64,000 nt of DNA, from contig JAMXBD010001206.1 in assembly GCA_024138025.1 (NCBI GenBank), positions 372,001-436,000 of the forward strand. The letters are read 5' to 3'. The stretch's first letter is position 1; each line of letters opens with the position of its first letter. The DNA is from Combretum micranthum. Taxonomy: Eukaryota > Streptophyta > Magnoliopsida > Myrtales > Combretaceae. The position numbers and the translations under genes were made by a program. Below the pieces are notes generated by a model that saw nothing but the letters and a program-made list of their open reading frames with translations, searched no databases and was not told the origin of the DNA. Below are positions 38,431-50,382 of the stretch, in pieces.

Positions 38431-38583
38431 GATTTCGGTGTATCATATAATTATCTTCCATATGCCACAGCAAAAAGTACTAGAAAATAAAGAGAGTTTT
38501 GAAATGGCAATCAAATTATGTAACCCTTGCAAATACAAAGGGTTTCATTAAGAAACTACTAAACTACTAGCAAGTCACATGAA

Positions 38584-38784
38584 CTAAGAAGACCCTCGTG
38601 ATCCATACTCCAATACAATTGCAGCTACAATGACCACAAGGTGATGCAATAAATTTGGGAGGATGAAAAAAGATGAAATTTGTTCAAAAGTGTTAACCAC
38701 CTTACTCATCTCATGCACTGTGTAAACATGAACTGAAATCAATGCCACAAACAATAAAAGAATAAGCAAAAGAAAACTCATCAA
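38584..38784 (-). CDS. Possible small membrane protein ORF, 66 residues, unrecognised
   Basis: The frame opens MMSFLLLILLLFVALISV, a signal-anchor-like hydrophobic stretch. A short polar segment (HEMSKVVNTFEQ) and a second hydrophobic stretch (HHLVVIVAAIVLEYG) follow, ending GSRGSS. Two membrane-spanning segments in 66 residues is more structured than most random frames here. I recognise no family, and it may equally be chance in AT-rich DNA or one exon of a decayed gene. Confidence 0.25.
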   Translation of the reverse strand: MMSFLLLILLLFVALISVHVYTVHEMSKVVNTFEQISSFFILPNLLHHLVVIVAAIVLEYGSRGSS

Positions 38785-39714
38785 TCCAACATGCTTGCAA
38801 AATTAAACAAATGGTTGATCATGGAGAAGAGGAAGAGTTAACTTAAGGTACTAACACACCTTTTTCATCTTCAAAGGAGATGCAACATATAAGAACTCTT
38901 TCCTCTCTCACATGGACACGACTAGATCTCTCATTTCAGCTATAGATGGTACAAACTTACTAGGTTATAACCTAGTAACGAATTGTTGAAAACTTTCATA
39001 CTTGTCAAGAAACTCCATCTGTCAACATAGAATCCCTCCATCAATCCACTTCTTTATATATGAGAACAATCATAATGATATAGATAATCCTAATGCACTA
39101 ATATTATTAATGTTGTCATGTTTATATAATGGTGGACTATAACATAACCTATGCACTTAAATGAAAACTCTACTCACTAAGCGATTGGAAACTTTGTTTG
39201 ACATATTTGTGTATCATGAAATCTTACTACTACTTCCAAAAATAAACCATTCCTACTCTTCATTTTCGATCATGCGAGACTATGATATTAGCATTTTTGG
39301 ACGAAGACAAGAAAAAGATGGTTGATGTCACATTAACTAAATAGCCACATAATGCCTCAACCAACTAAAGTAAAACAAGTAGGGATATGTAAACAAAAAA
39401 GTATGCCCTCAACTTCTTCCTTGAGTCCATTCTTATTATAGAAGGATAGGAATTACATAGTGTTTACGGCATATCCACTTTGAAATGAGCAAATCCAAGA
39501 TGATAATCATATACCAAATTCAAGATATCGTGAAGATGGGTAACATTACCTCGCATTTGTCCCAGAGTGAAGGCAACAAGTCCTCTGAGGTCATATTCTT
39601 TTGCAGTTTCCTGAACATGTTACTAATGGACTTGTCAATCTGTGGAGACGAATGTAAATCATTGTAAGTAACTTGCTTCAAACAGAAGCATGGTGGTCTT
39701 TTAACTCCTTACCC
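38785..39714. other. Intergenic, no gene recognised
   Basis: AT-rich sequence; no supportable coding exon or bounded element. Confidence 0.45.
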
Positions 39715-39721
39715 CAGATAG

Positions 39722-40624
39722 TAGGGGTGGGCAAAAAAACCAACCGAACCAAACCAATCCGTAACCGAACCAATCCAAACCGAAATTATGGTTTTTTTCA
39801 TGGTTTGGTTTGAAAATTTTCAAATCCGAATCAATCCGTAAATTTATGATTTCGTTTGGAAGGTAAACCAAACCAATCCGTAAAACCGAATCAAACCATG
39901 TTAGAAAAATATAATAATATTTTACTATATGTTTATATGATTTCATTTGATATTTATTATTTGGTGAATATTAATTAAAATCAACTTGTTCTTTTTAAAA
40001 ATTTTTTTGAGCTCATGATATGTACTTTTTTGTTGATGATGAACTATTGTTTTTTTTTAATAGCTTTTAACTTGTAAAGTATGAAATTTATTTATTCAGT
40101 TATAAACTTTTATTATGTATTAATTATTTAATATATTTTGTCAATTGGTCATTTTATTCATTGATGAATTTTGTTGATAGGTGATTTTTTATTTAGCTAA
40201 ATTATTGGTAGATAACTAACATGATGGTTATATAAAAAATCATAAATTATGACTTATTATATATTGATTAGTGAATGTATTTTATTGGTGGATAATTGAT
40301 TTTATAGAAAACTATAGATTAAAAGTAAGATGAATTTATAAAATATTTTATCGTGGTTTATAATATCAACTTTGTAAAATGATACAAATATTTGAAAATC
40401 TACACAAATGTAAAAAAACTAAAACAAGGAAAATTTTTAGTTAGAATTTTGTTTTAAACCGTAATCCAAACCGAACCAAACCGTTATTTAATGGTTTAAA
40501 AATTCATAATCGAATCAAACCGTTACATAACGGTTTGGTTTGGGATGAAAAAAAAACAAACTGTTAATCATGGTTTGGTTTGGTTTTAGGAAAAACCAAA
40601 CCAAACGATCCGTACCCATCCCTA
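39722..40624. mobile_element. hAT-like non-autonomous element (MITE), 903 bp
   Basis: Terminal inverted repeats: left TAGGGGTGGGCAAAAAAACC, right (reverse complement) TAGGGATGGGTACGGATCG. A 7-bp direct repeat CAGATAG abuts both ends (39715-39721 and 40625-40631), slightly short of the usual hAT 8 bp. Both subterminal regions are packed with aaccaaaccg / cggtttggtt repeats, typical transposase-binding-type arrays. The central part is very AT-rich and non-coding. A second copy lies at 49.05-50.37 kb. Confidence 0.85.
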
Positions 40625-40699
40625 CAGATAGGGGGGGATTTTAACATATTCCTTAGTTTCACTTTTGACATACCAATATGAAATATAGGAAATAACGGT

Positions 40700-42390
40700 C
40701 AATGTTGGACGCAGTGTAAAATGTGAAATGTATATCACAACTTTGTTGATTCTCAAAATATCTAGAATTGCGATCTTCAATAGCCTATTGATTCTAGAAA
40801 TACCTAGGTTAATGGTATAAAAATCAAAATATAATGTAATTTCAAGATTTGAAAAACAATAGCAATGACAGCTCTATAAAAACTTTACTAAAGAAATGAT
40901 AACTAATACCCTCCTATCTTCTTACCTTAAGGCATGCATTTATAGGAAGCATGAAAGTTGCAAAAAAGGAAAAAGACAAAAAAAATCCTATTGAATGACA
41001 TTAAATGCTTTTGGAAAGACATCCTATTGAATGACACTAAATGTAATTCAAAAAGGAAAAAGGGAAAAATTATCTTATTAACTTGACTAGAAAAATATTG
41101 ACTACACCATGATTACCCTCCTCATAAAAAATATTGACTGCATCAATAAATATATTAACCACATCATTAAACGTTTTGACTGCGTCATTCCTTCGAGGTT
41201 GGACAAAATTTGCCATCGAATTTTCACTATGCCATGTAAGAACTGCTTAAGATTAAGCACACAAATATGGCACGTGTGATCCTTCATAAGTGTTGAAGGG
41301 ATAGAACTACATAAAGACTAGGACTCTCGCAAATAAAAACTTTAACCAATAACTCCTCAACTTGTTTCTTTAACTCTTCCATAATCAGAATTGCCATCTT
41401 AAGTACAACTATCTCTTTATCAACCTCTTTCCTCATCAAAGCAAAATCAATATCTAAGTCTTGCTTCTCTTCTTCAGCATATTCAGTGTCAAAAATTGGT
41501 CCTCCATTAGTAACAGCCTCGAAAACGTCTTGCTTTTCATCAACATAAAATATCAAAGATTGGTTCAACATCAATTTTAAAATAAGTTACATATTTCTCC
41601 TCTTCATCCCTCAAAAACTGTATTTTCACAATTATGAAATTAAGGAATGTCCACTTTCATCTCAAAAATTGGGTTAATGCTCCTTTCGTGTCCCATCAGC
41701 ACATCCATCCTCTTAGTCAATCAATCCACAACCATATCCAATCGACATTCTAGCATTGCCTCTAGCTACTCATTGATCATCTGTCTGATTCTCCAATCCA
41801 AATCATCAAGATCATAGATGTCATCGACTACAGGTTTTTGATTGGCTTGTCTATGCGGTGACATGACTCTTTGAGAATGAACCTAGCTCTGATATAAATT
41901 GACGCAACGAAGCAAACCAGAGTTTTAATCACGTTTCGTTGATTCGCGCACAAATGCCAGAAAATGAACTTTAACTATCTATTGGTTTTAGGAATAGCTA
42001 GGCTAACGTCATCAAAAATCGAAATATAATTTAATTTCGAGATTTGAGAAACAAAAGCAATGACGGCTCTATAAAAACTTTACTGAAAAAATGATAAGTG
42101 ATATCCTTCTATCTTCTTGTCTTAAGGTGTACATTTATAGGCAAGCCTAAAAGCTGTCAAAAAGGAAAAAACTACAAATATATATATATATATTGAATGA
42201 CAATGTTATTCAAAAAGGAAATGCATCCTCTTAAGAAAAAAAACTAAAAAGAAAAATTATCTTATTGACTTAACTAAAAAAATATTGACTGCACCATCAT
42301 TACCCTCCTCATAAAAAATATTAACTACATCAATAAATATATTGACTGCATCACTAAACATTTTGATCACATCTAAGGAATGTTGTGACA
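40700..42390 (-). mobile_element. Small antisense LTR retroelement (non-autonomous)
   Basis: Two direct copies of a sequence of about 450-500 bases (about 40700-41210 and 41900-42390) flank an internal region of about 690 bases. Shared phrases include ctctataaaaactttact, ttatcttattaacttgac and tattgactgcatcaataaat. On the minus strand the sequence after the right copy reads tatatcagagctaggttc (about 41880-41897), which resembles the initiator-methionine primer-binding site TGGTATCAGAGC. The internal region holds gag-like or unclassified open frames (41284-41574) but no pol. This indicates a short, dead, non-autonomous element oriented right to left. Exact ends and target duplication are unresolved. 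Confidence 0.65.
41284..41574 (-). pseudogene. Unclassified internal ORF of the small LTR element
   Basis: A 96-codon frame including GGPIFDTEYAEEEKQDLDI, an acidic stretch reminiscent of linker regions in Ty3/gypsy polyproteins, then a K/E-rich helix-like part (MEELKKQVEELLVKV). It lies between the two LTR copies. Function and clade are uncertain; it is probably a polyprotein remnant. Confidence 0.35.
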
Positions 42391-42399
42391 TATATAATT

Positions 42400-43739
42400 T
42401 GTACAGCAATACTTCTACCATTAAAGTAAAACCTGCACATAGCCCATTCCAACCTAGAGCTAGAATTGCTATAGTCAAGGTTCTACTCTAGCGGAAGTAG
42501 ACTCAGCTAGTTCTAAAGAGAAAAGTAAATCACGTCTGCAAATTATGTCAAATCTATGGATTTGAAGACCCCTTGGAACTGTCCCTAGAACTAGCCAATT
42601 ACAGTCCCACCTAAGGTAGAGCTAAGCAATCGACTCGATTACCAGATAAGTTTAGAACTTGTCCACATATGATCAATATTAGAGTAGCTTTTCAAGGACT
42701 TGACTAGTTCCAAGGATCGCGTAGATGATTGATGAACGACTGGATGCAGCGTTGGAAAGTCATTTGGATGTGGTGGTTAATCGATTTTGACATAAAGAAT
42801 GGGTATGGTAGAATCAATTCTAAATTTACCAATATAAAGTTACTTTGATAATGGAGTTGTAGATCCTACCATGAATATGTAATACGTCAATTAGTCAGTC
42901 TTAGCATAACATATCTCCACTTGGTTAAAGACATTAATATACACATATATATATTTGTATATATATGTATTTATTTATTTATGAAAGCCCAAAGTTTAAA
43001 TAGATTAGTCTTCTATTTGAGAGGTATGAATTTCAATAAGGACTTGATATTGTACATCTAATATCTATGTGGAAGCCCTTCTCCCACTTGTGTTTTTTTT
43101 TTTTTTTTTTGAAAAATCATTTTTCTGTTTGTTAGATTTTTAAAATGAAAATGGTTTATATTTGTTTTTTACATCTAATATATGTATTTATATATCTGTT
43201 TTAATAGGTTTAGTTTTAGGTTTGTTTTGGAAGAATTAGTTACATGTTCTTGCGTGTTTGGATTGAAGTGTAAATGAACTTTGTTATGTTTGTAGTGAAA
43301 TTATTTTTTGTTGATTCTTTGAATAAATTTGATCGTGTTTAGAGCAATATTGTAGGGATGAATTCGTTAACATGTTTATTTTGTTGTTAAAAAAGGAAAA
43401 ACAGTTTAAAACAGTGAGTGCTAGATGATTGATATTGAGAACTTTCTCTTTTTGATGAGCGAAATTATGTTAATTGACATAAATTTCTAGCATGAGGCGG
43501 TGGGTTTTTTCATAGGATGAATGGACTTGTTCTGTATGGAGTGAAATCATTGAGGTACTTTGAAGTAGTGCATAATTGATGTTTGCCTGTTTGAAAAAGA
43601 GGGGAATTTGCCTAAATGGAAGTAGTATATATTGTCTTTTTAAAATAAAGAAGCCAATACTTTTATTTATTTATTTATAGAAAAGAGTTATTGTATAGGT
43701 GCATGTGTGTGTACTTATAAACTCAATGAAACATTTTAG
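42400..43739. other. Intergenic, no gene recognised
   Basis: Contains a poly-T run (about 43088-43111) and short AT repeats (about 42945-42985). The part next to the PAT1-like exon could be its former intron. Confidence 0.4.
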
Positions 43740-43945
43740 GCTCTTCAAATGGAATAAATGGTGTAATATGTGTTATATTAATTGAAATCGTTGGTGTAGG
43801 AGGGGTAAAGGTGTTCAATGCATCTCGGTATGCTTTCTTTAGTAATGATGTTGTTGAAGAAGTTAAATTGGGGGGATTAAAAGATGAAGATGATGATGTC
43901 CCTACTGTAGCATTATATGAGAAGTTTCTATTTGACAAAGAAGAG
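43740..43945 (+). pseudogene. PAT1-like N-terminal exon (decapping activator fragment)
   Basis: After a good splice acceptor (acattttag) the frame reads SSNGINGVIC... then FNASRYAFFSNDVVEEVKLG, GLKDEDDD and FLFDKEEVG. This closely resembles the conserved N-terminal block of plant PAT1 proteins (FDASQYAFFGNDVVEEVELG followed by an acidic run and DKEEVG), as I recall it. PAT1 binds the LSM1-7 ring and promotes mRNA decapping in cytoplasmic P-bodies. The family has hundreds of further residues, none of which I can find nearby. The frame ends at TAA 43984, just after the expected exon end (gaagag|gt). It is best read as a lone exon from a decayed or transposed PAT1 copy. Changed residues (D to N, G to S, E to K) support decay. 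Confidence 0.6.
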
Positions 43946-45119
43946 GTTGGATTTTCTTTGTCACTTATTGGATATTGTTTTTAATGAACTAGTCATGTAT
44001 ATGATGTGGTTATTTGTTAATGGTAGGTTCATTTAGTGCCATATTTTTCATTTTTGAAATGAATCTTTGTATAATTGTTACACCTTATCTTTTTAGCTAG
44101 GATAGCAATATGGCATGCATAATGATGTATGATTCTTCGCATACATATTTTGTCTATTGCCTTTCCCATGGCCATAAGAAGGAAGCTTGACAATGGTTTC
44201 AATTCATTGTAGATTAGTTATTGATGTGGGAAATGTCTTGAAATTTAAGTCAATCTATGATTAACATTCTATACTTTAATTTAGTATGGTTGTCTTCAAG
44301 ATGCTGCTCTCTTGTTTTCTTGCCTTTTGAAACAGTCATTTTAAATATCCATGGCTTACTTGTTTTAGGGGCAATAATCTAAGACCTCACTTCTATTATT
44401 TGGTTTTCTTGAATGGAAAAATAACTTGTACCTGGTATTATGGCCTTTATAGCAAATCAATTCATGGGTTTAGTTATATAATTGATCTGTCATATTATAG
44501 CTAAAGTTGCTTCTAATGTTTGAGTGGACTCCGCATTCATATTCTTTGAATGAAATCCAAGGAAAGTGTGAAATGAGTGTATCAAACTCCTTAGATGTAC
44601 TGCTATTGATTTCATTATATGTAACTTAGCACAATTATTGTAAAAAATCTGGACACATTCTATGAACTTAATTTATGATTCCAGTGTCAGTATTATTCAT
44701 TATAATTGTATCCATACATTGTATGACAACAAATCCAAATGTAGGAGATCCTTCTCTATATGCACGAGATCATTCCTCAAATCCATTGCATGGTGATAAT
44801 AGTGACGACAAGAGGAAGAAAATTAAAGACTCAGGTGGTTTTTTTCTTTTTTTGTTTTGTTGTTGAACCAATCCACATGTTTGAGGTCAGATGTGGGCAA
44901 GTTTAAATATGTTCATTTGGAGATAATTTAGAACTTATGTTTATGTTTCATTTAAGGATACTAAAACAATATTGTTCTATGTTTTCTGCTTTCTTTAATA
45001 TAAAGATGTTGTGAAGTTTAAGTATTGTTTGTGTTACCGATCTTATTTTATATAAAGTGCACTCTAAATTCATGTGTAGAAGTAATAGTAGCTAAAAACT
45101 ATATTGTGATGAAATAGGT
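43946..45119. other. Intergenic with one exon-like scrap
   Basis: At about 44736-44835, between a tgtag acceptor and a tcag|gtgg donor, the plus strand reads DPSLYARDHSSNPLHGDNSD then DKRKKIKDS, hydrophilic and exon-like. I do not recognise it and cannot connect it to the PAT1-like exon upstream. Confidence 0.3.
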
Positions 45120-45693
45120 TTATATTACTAATTATACATACAATATATAATAAATAGGTACACATTGGTAGACCAAGCAGAGTTAATTGAAAATTTACAT
45201 TTAGACCTTGTCAATGTTTTTGCATAGCCACATTTTAATAGCGAGAATATAGTAGAATTGTCACGTTTATACATCAATACTTTAGTCCAACGATTACATA
45301 TAATGTTTTGTCAATTCTATGAAATAAAATAATTTAGTCACACCTAAACATCGGTAATTCTACTATATTCTCACCATTAACCTTAATAACGGTTACATCT
45401 AAATATTGCTAATTCAGCTGCTAATAAAATAGTTTAGTCACATCTAAACATCGCCATGCAAAAATTTTAGCTACGTTCAAATTTGGTGAGATAAGGATTA
45501 AGTGCATTTAACCATGCATAAGTATGGCTAATACATAACACTAGGCCATTTAAGAGTGGCCCAATAAAGTGTATTTAATCTAGGAATGATCTTTTGCGAC
45601 GTTTATAAGCCACGTGTATTAAATGTGATAAAAAATCTTTGGTCACGTTTAATTAATATCTAACAACATTTATTAAACCTTTTTGTTGTAGTG
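45120..45693. mobile_element. CACTA-type transposon end with subterminal repeats
   Basis: The right terminus reads ccttttt-gttgtagtg (ends 45693), the reverse complement of the CACTACAACAAAAAGG start typical of CACTA elements. Inside it lie repeated motifs of the form gtcacatctaaacatcg (about 45337, 45400 and 45436) and an inverted pair (gagaatatagtagaatt near 45242 and its complement near 45358), as in CACTA subterminal regions. I cannot find the matching left end, so this is a truncated or rearranged copy. It abuts the copia integrase fragment. Confidence 0.65.
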
Positions 45694-46145
45694 GAGTTTT
45701 CCCACCAGTAGCAGTAGCTGATAAAAGATTGATGAGGTGACATGCAATATGTTTCAGCCTTAGCCTAAAATTCTCTATCAAACCTAACATTAGATAACAT
45801 ATACCAAACTTTCTTTAGTAATGTTCGGTTCACGTATTCCACCACCCTATTCTATTGTGGTGTAGATTTAATAGTGAAGTGTCTGACAATGACTTAATTT
45901 TCACAAATTTTTCTAAATGGATCACTTTTGTATTCTCCACCATTATTCATTTGGAGACATTTAATTTTTTTTCCTATATAAGTTTTGATCATCCTTTTCC
46001 ATTTGAGGAACACTCCTAACACTTCATCATTTGCCTTCATCATGTACACCCTAACTCTTCGAGAATAATCATCAGCAAAGGTTATTGTAAAGGTCTTTGT
46101 TATTTGTAAATTGTATGGCCATTTACAATTTGTTACTGCCATCAT
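45694..46145 (-). pseudogene. Ty1/copia integrase fragment
   Basis: The minus-strand frame gives FADDYSRRVRVYMMKANDEV, KKIKCLQMNNGGEY and, after stops, segments equivalent to HFT.KSTPQ.N..VE, NRTLL.KV..ML and a final GKTP-like end. This is the catalytic core of copia integrase in order. The second catalytic aspartate of the DNGGEY motif reads N. Only the core survives: it breaks off at 45694 against the CACTA end, and upstream pol is missing. Confidence 0.85.
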
Positions 46146-46804
46146 ATTGGTGATATGCTAATGCGATGCATGTTTGGCCTGGGATAAAATATTTGAACAT
46201 TATAGTTAAGGAAACATGATCAGTTGCGATAATATATTTTACAATGAAAACTAAATAATGCGAAATTTTATAAATAAATATATATAAGTTATATATACGC
46301 TATAAGTAATATATGTTTATGTTTTATAATTATAAGTTATACAGATAAATGTCTAAAAAACATAAATAAATAATCTAGAGATTATAAATATATAATTTAT
46401 GTAACATATACACTACATATACATGTATATGTATAGGTTGATCCATATTTATATGTGTGTGTTTTATATATCAATATAAAAGGATATATGTTTATATATA
46501 TATATATAATGCGTTTGTAATAAATAATATATGTTTTTGTATGTACGTGAGTATGGGCATGAGATTATGAGTATATTTTAATAATTTTTTATTTATTGAG
46601 AATAATTGAATAGGGGTATGATAGTAAATTCAATTATATTCTCTGTTCAATACTGCAATTCATCAATTGAAGCAAATGCTAATATGTATTTTTGTCATAA
46701 AACTTTGGATGAAATAAAACATCCTAGTTTATTATTGGTAATACCATTCCCAAAACATAATTTTTCTATTCCCTTCTATTCTCTATGTCTAAGCAAACAT
46801 GTAG
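46146..46804. other. Intergenic, AT repeats
   Basis: Very AT-rich, with several (TA)n-like runs (about 46265-46520). No gene recognised. Confidence 0.5.
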
Positions 46805-46812
46805 GTATGTAT

Positions 46813-47387
46813 AGGGCTACAAACATACAAACTACTCGAGCTCCACTTATTTCGGGCTTGTCTTGCCTCAAGCTCATTTAATAAATAAGCTAAGCACAAG
46901 TTATAATGAAGCTTGCTTAGTTAAGGGAGTAGAACCCAAGCCAAGCTTCAAGTTCGTGAACAGGTCTGTTAAGGGCCCACGAGCTTGTTTGCAACTTGTT
47001 CTCGAGTCAAACTTGGGAGCATGTTGTCAAGATCTCGTGAAATATTTTTATAATGTTATTGTATTATGTATAATATATGTAATTAATATATATAATATGA
47101 TATATAATTATATATATTAGTATAATACTACAAATATAATTATTTATGAAAATGAGCTAAGTTCAGGTTCGTTTAGTTAAACGAGTTCAAGTTCTAACCT
47201 AGTCAAGCTCTTAAGCTAAAGAAGCCTAGTTTGGGCTAGCAAATCCTTGACAAGGTCAAGGTCACGCTAAGCTTATACATTTTAAACTTATTAAAAACTC
47301 AGCTTGATTTAATTTCTTTATTTTTGTCAAATAAATAGAGTCCAAACCTTCAAAAGCCGACTTGATCCGACTTGTTCACAATCCTGA
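46813..47387. mobile_element. hAT-like non-autonomous element (MITE), about 575 bp
   Basis: The left end (t)agggctacaaacatacaaac and the reverse complement of the right end (tcaggattgtgaacaagtcg) form a weak inverted repeat. Flanks gtatgtat (46805-46812) and gtatgtgt (47388-47395) match at 7/8. Both halves carry gctcgag / aagctt / aagctcaa repeats in opposite orientation around an AT-rich centre, as in the hAT MITE family with TAGGGGTGCAAACGAGC-type ends. No coding capacity. Confidence 0.62.
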
Positions 47388-47395
47388 GTATGTGT

Positions 47396-48377
47396 CAAGC
47401 ATGTAAAATTTTATTAAGTTTCGAGTATATTTTTAACTTCTTTGAGTATAATTAAAAGAAAAATATGTAGAAGATATTCCAAGACTTTGGTGCGAAAGCA
47501 CGCACATTAGCAATGTCATATCAGCACAAGGCAATGTCACTAACATTAACCCAATCAAGCGATAGAATGATATAGACTTGGAATACATCTTCAAGATTCA
47601 CGTGGGAGTGTTGTACGAATCACCCCTTTTCTATTATTAATTATCGCTACCGATTAATGATTGTCCTGTTACATAATATACGGTCCATCCTATTGTTGAT
47701 GGTGGTTGCGCTTGCTAATGGATCAACGAAATATAGTTAATCCAGCAGTGGATGTGACGTCGTTTGCACGCCTGGTATTGAGGGGAAAAAAAAAAAAGAT
47801 ATAATGAGGAATGAGAACTGACAAAAGGAAAACAAAAAATCATGAAAAACATGGGATTTGCCTAATCAATGCCCTGCAACAATGGTAAAGGAAGATGTAT
47901 TCCCAAATTCTGATATTGTCCATCAGCGATCTTCAATAGTAGATGAATTTTAATATCAAATGGAGTTGCTGTCAACAAAAAGCATGAAGACAAAATAGAG
48001 GATTATTTTGCTATTTTTCTTTCTTTCATATTATAAAGGAATAAAAACACATATCTACACATATCTACCAACCTTGAAAAAAAAAAACAAATAACATAAT
48101 TATTATTATTATGAAATTATCAATAGAGAATTGTATGTAGGTTGTACAATTTTTGTTTTAACAAAACAATCGCATGGTTCAGATGTGATTTAGCTAAACT
48201 TATACCTCTCTAATTTGCGTTTCAGAAGAGCGATTAACACTTAGCCTAAGTAAATCGCACTTAAAAAGTAGAATTTACCTGCATTTATACATGATTCACC
48301 TGTCCTATGTGAGATTTATGCTTATATATAAATCACATATAATACATGGGATTTAGGTAGAGATAATACTAGGTCAA
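47396..48377. other. Intergenic, no gene recognised
   Basis: No coding exon or complete element supported. The 48130-48360 part repeats aatcgc / gcgatt motifs like those inside the 34.5-kb element, so it may be a diverged relative. Confidence 0.4.
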
Positions 48378-48715
48378 GTTTCTCTACTTTCAAATTTTTG
48401 ACAATTTAATATTTTATCTTTGGATTTTAGCAAATTAATATGTCACCCAGCATTTTCATTAAATAATATTTTAACAGGCATGTATTTTAATTATGGGATA
48501 ATAGTAGATACTTGACCAAAAATTGCTAAAATCTAAATATGTAACACTAAATTATTGACAAATACCAAAAATTGAAAGTAAACATCTATAAAATATTATT
48601 TAATAAAGATACTTGATTGCAAATACCTTGAAACTAAAGGCACTAACTGGCCAAAATCTAAAGATGAGACACTGAATTGCTTAAAATTAAAAGTATTGAT
48701 AGTTAACTTGCCATT
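48378..48715. repeat. Foldback repeat (inverted arms)
   Basis: The arm ctactttcaaatttttgaca ... ggattttagca (about 48388-48435) recurs inverted at about 48520-48583 (tgctaaaatctaaatatgta ... attgaaagta). A third, partial inverted copy (ccaaaatctaaagatgagac) lies at about 48652-48690. Hairpin-like, non-coding. Confidence 0.5.
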
Positions 48716-49052
48716 TATCCCAATTTATGTGTGACATACATGTAAATTGTTGCATCGATACTTTGTAAAGTGCAAAATCATAATTGTGGAATCCTATATG
48801 CAGTTGAAAGATAGTGCAAATATGGTAGATGCTAACTTTACAAGAACTTAGTAGTATATCTAAAGACTTTGACAACAAAGGTGAGACAACTAGACTATAA
48901 TCATACAATTTCCTTATATGGTACATAATTTTATGTAGACCATATGATATACATAAGATCAAATATAACATAAACACATAATATATAATATATGTCACAC
49001 GTATATTATATATTATATACGGTTATACTATATGTTATATACTTATATATGA

Positions 49053-50374
49053 TAAGAGTGGGAAAAAAAACCAACCAAATATAACCAATCCGTAATCAAA
49101 CCAAATCAAACAAAAAATAGTATCTTTTTAACTATTTGATTTTAAAAATTCCCACCATAAATTTGTGATTGGTTTAAAGGGGCAAACCAAATCAATCCGT
49201 AAAACTTAAACCAAACTGTTTTAGAAAAATATAATAATATTTTACTTGTAATTTAAATTTTTTTATAATGATTGATTAAATGTTGTATCACTTACTCAAA
49301 TCTGATAAGGGTAGGATTAGTTGATGATAGGCTTGGAATATAGTATAAGAGAATCTACAAAACAGAAAATTTGTTAATGGTGCATTAGATATGAGCCCCA
49401 TGTGACCACTCCGATACTTAAGTTAGTGTTTACCATAGAAAGCCCACAAAATAATTTGGAGAAGATGGTCTTCATGCCTTGATCAAGAGTGGTCCGATCA
49501 TATTTATAAGGGACTGACCTAGTGGTTAGGTCAGTCGTGGGTTAGTGGACAGGTAGCTGGTTGGCTTAGCAGTTATATACGTAGTATGCAAGTGGGTGAT
49601 CGTGTGGTGTCACGGTACCACGTTATGCGGGTTGGTCCCAACCTAGTCATGGCATATCCGAGCACAAGTGTCCCGAAGCCATCTAGGCATTGCAGTTGGG
49701 TTAATAAGAAGGAAAGTTCACTAGCAGGGCATAAGGCCCTATCTTTTGGCCTGACCAGCAAGATGAAAAGCTCGACTTGAATAGGCCCAAGGTTAGGATC
49801 AGATAATATTTATTATTTGATGGATATTAATTAATATTAAATTCTTCATTTTTAGAATTATTTTTCAGGTTCATGATATATATTTTTTCGTTAGTGACAT
49901 AATAATGTAGTTAACTTTGTAGAATATGGAATTTATTTATTTAGTTATAACATCTTATTATATACTAGTTGTTTAATGAATTTCATCAACAGATCACTTT
50001 TATTTGTAGATGACTTTTGTTGATAGATATTTTTTTCTTTTGGCTAAATTTGTTGGAAGATGATTGACTTGATGGTTTTGTGGAAAGTTATAGATTATAG
50101 CTTGCTAGGTTTTAGTTAATGAATGTATTTTGCTGATAAAAGTTTGATTGTAACTTAATGATTTTATGGAGGACTATATATAATAAGAATGATGGATTTA
50201 TAAAATATTTTATTGTGATTGGTAATATAGACTTTGTAAATAAATTTAATTGGTAATCCAAACTAAACCAAACTATTATTTAATGGTTTTAATCCAAATC
50301 AAATCGTTATTTAAGGACTTGATTTGTTTGGTTTGAGATGAAAAGAAAAAAAAAAACACCTATATTCACTCTTA
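49053..50374. mobile_element. hAT-like element, second copy of the 39.7-kb family, interrupted
   Basis: Ends are perfect 8-bp inverted repeats TAAGAGTG / CACTCTTA. The flanks give a 7/8 duplication, atatatga (49045-49052) and atatatgc (50375-50382). The sequence parallels the 903-bp element at 39.7 kb through most of its length (aaccaatccgtaa, ttagaaaaatataataatatttt, tatttattattt and others). A foreign segment of about 520 bases (about 49282-49801), less AT-rich, lies in the middle. Confidence 0.78.
49282..49801. mobile_element. Unidentified insertion inside the hAT-like element
   Basis: This segment has no counterpart in the sister element at 39.7 kb and has clearly different composition (runs such as gtgtcacggtaccacgttat). 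Possible but poor flanking repeats are gattaaat (49274-49281) and gataatat (49802-49809). It starts tgttgtatc and has no recognisable protein frame, so I cannot class it. Confidence 0.45.
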
Positions 50375-50382
50375 ATATATGC

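Noticed and set aside
43723..43938. 71-codon minus-strand open frame (S/P/T-rich) read as a possible small gene
   Set aside because: It is the antisense shadow of the PAT1-like exon on the plus strand, which has a recognisable motif and a splice acceptor.
46863..47120. 85-codon open frame as a gene
   Set aside because: It lies wholly within the hAT-like element at 46.8-47.4 kb and runs into AT repeats.
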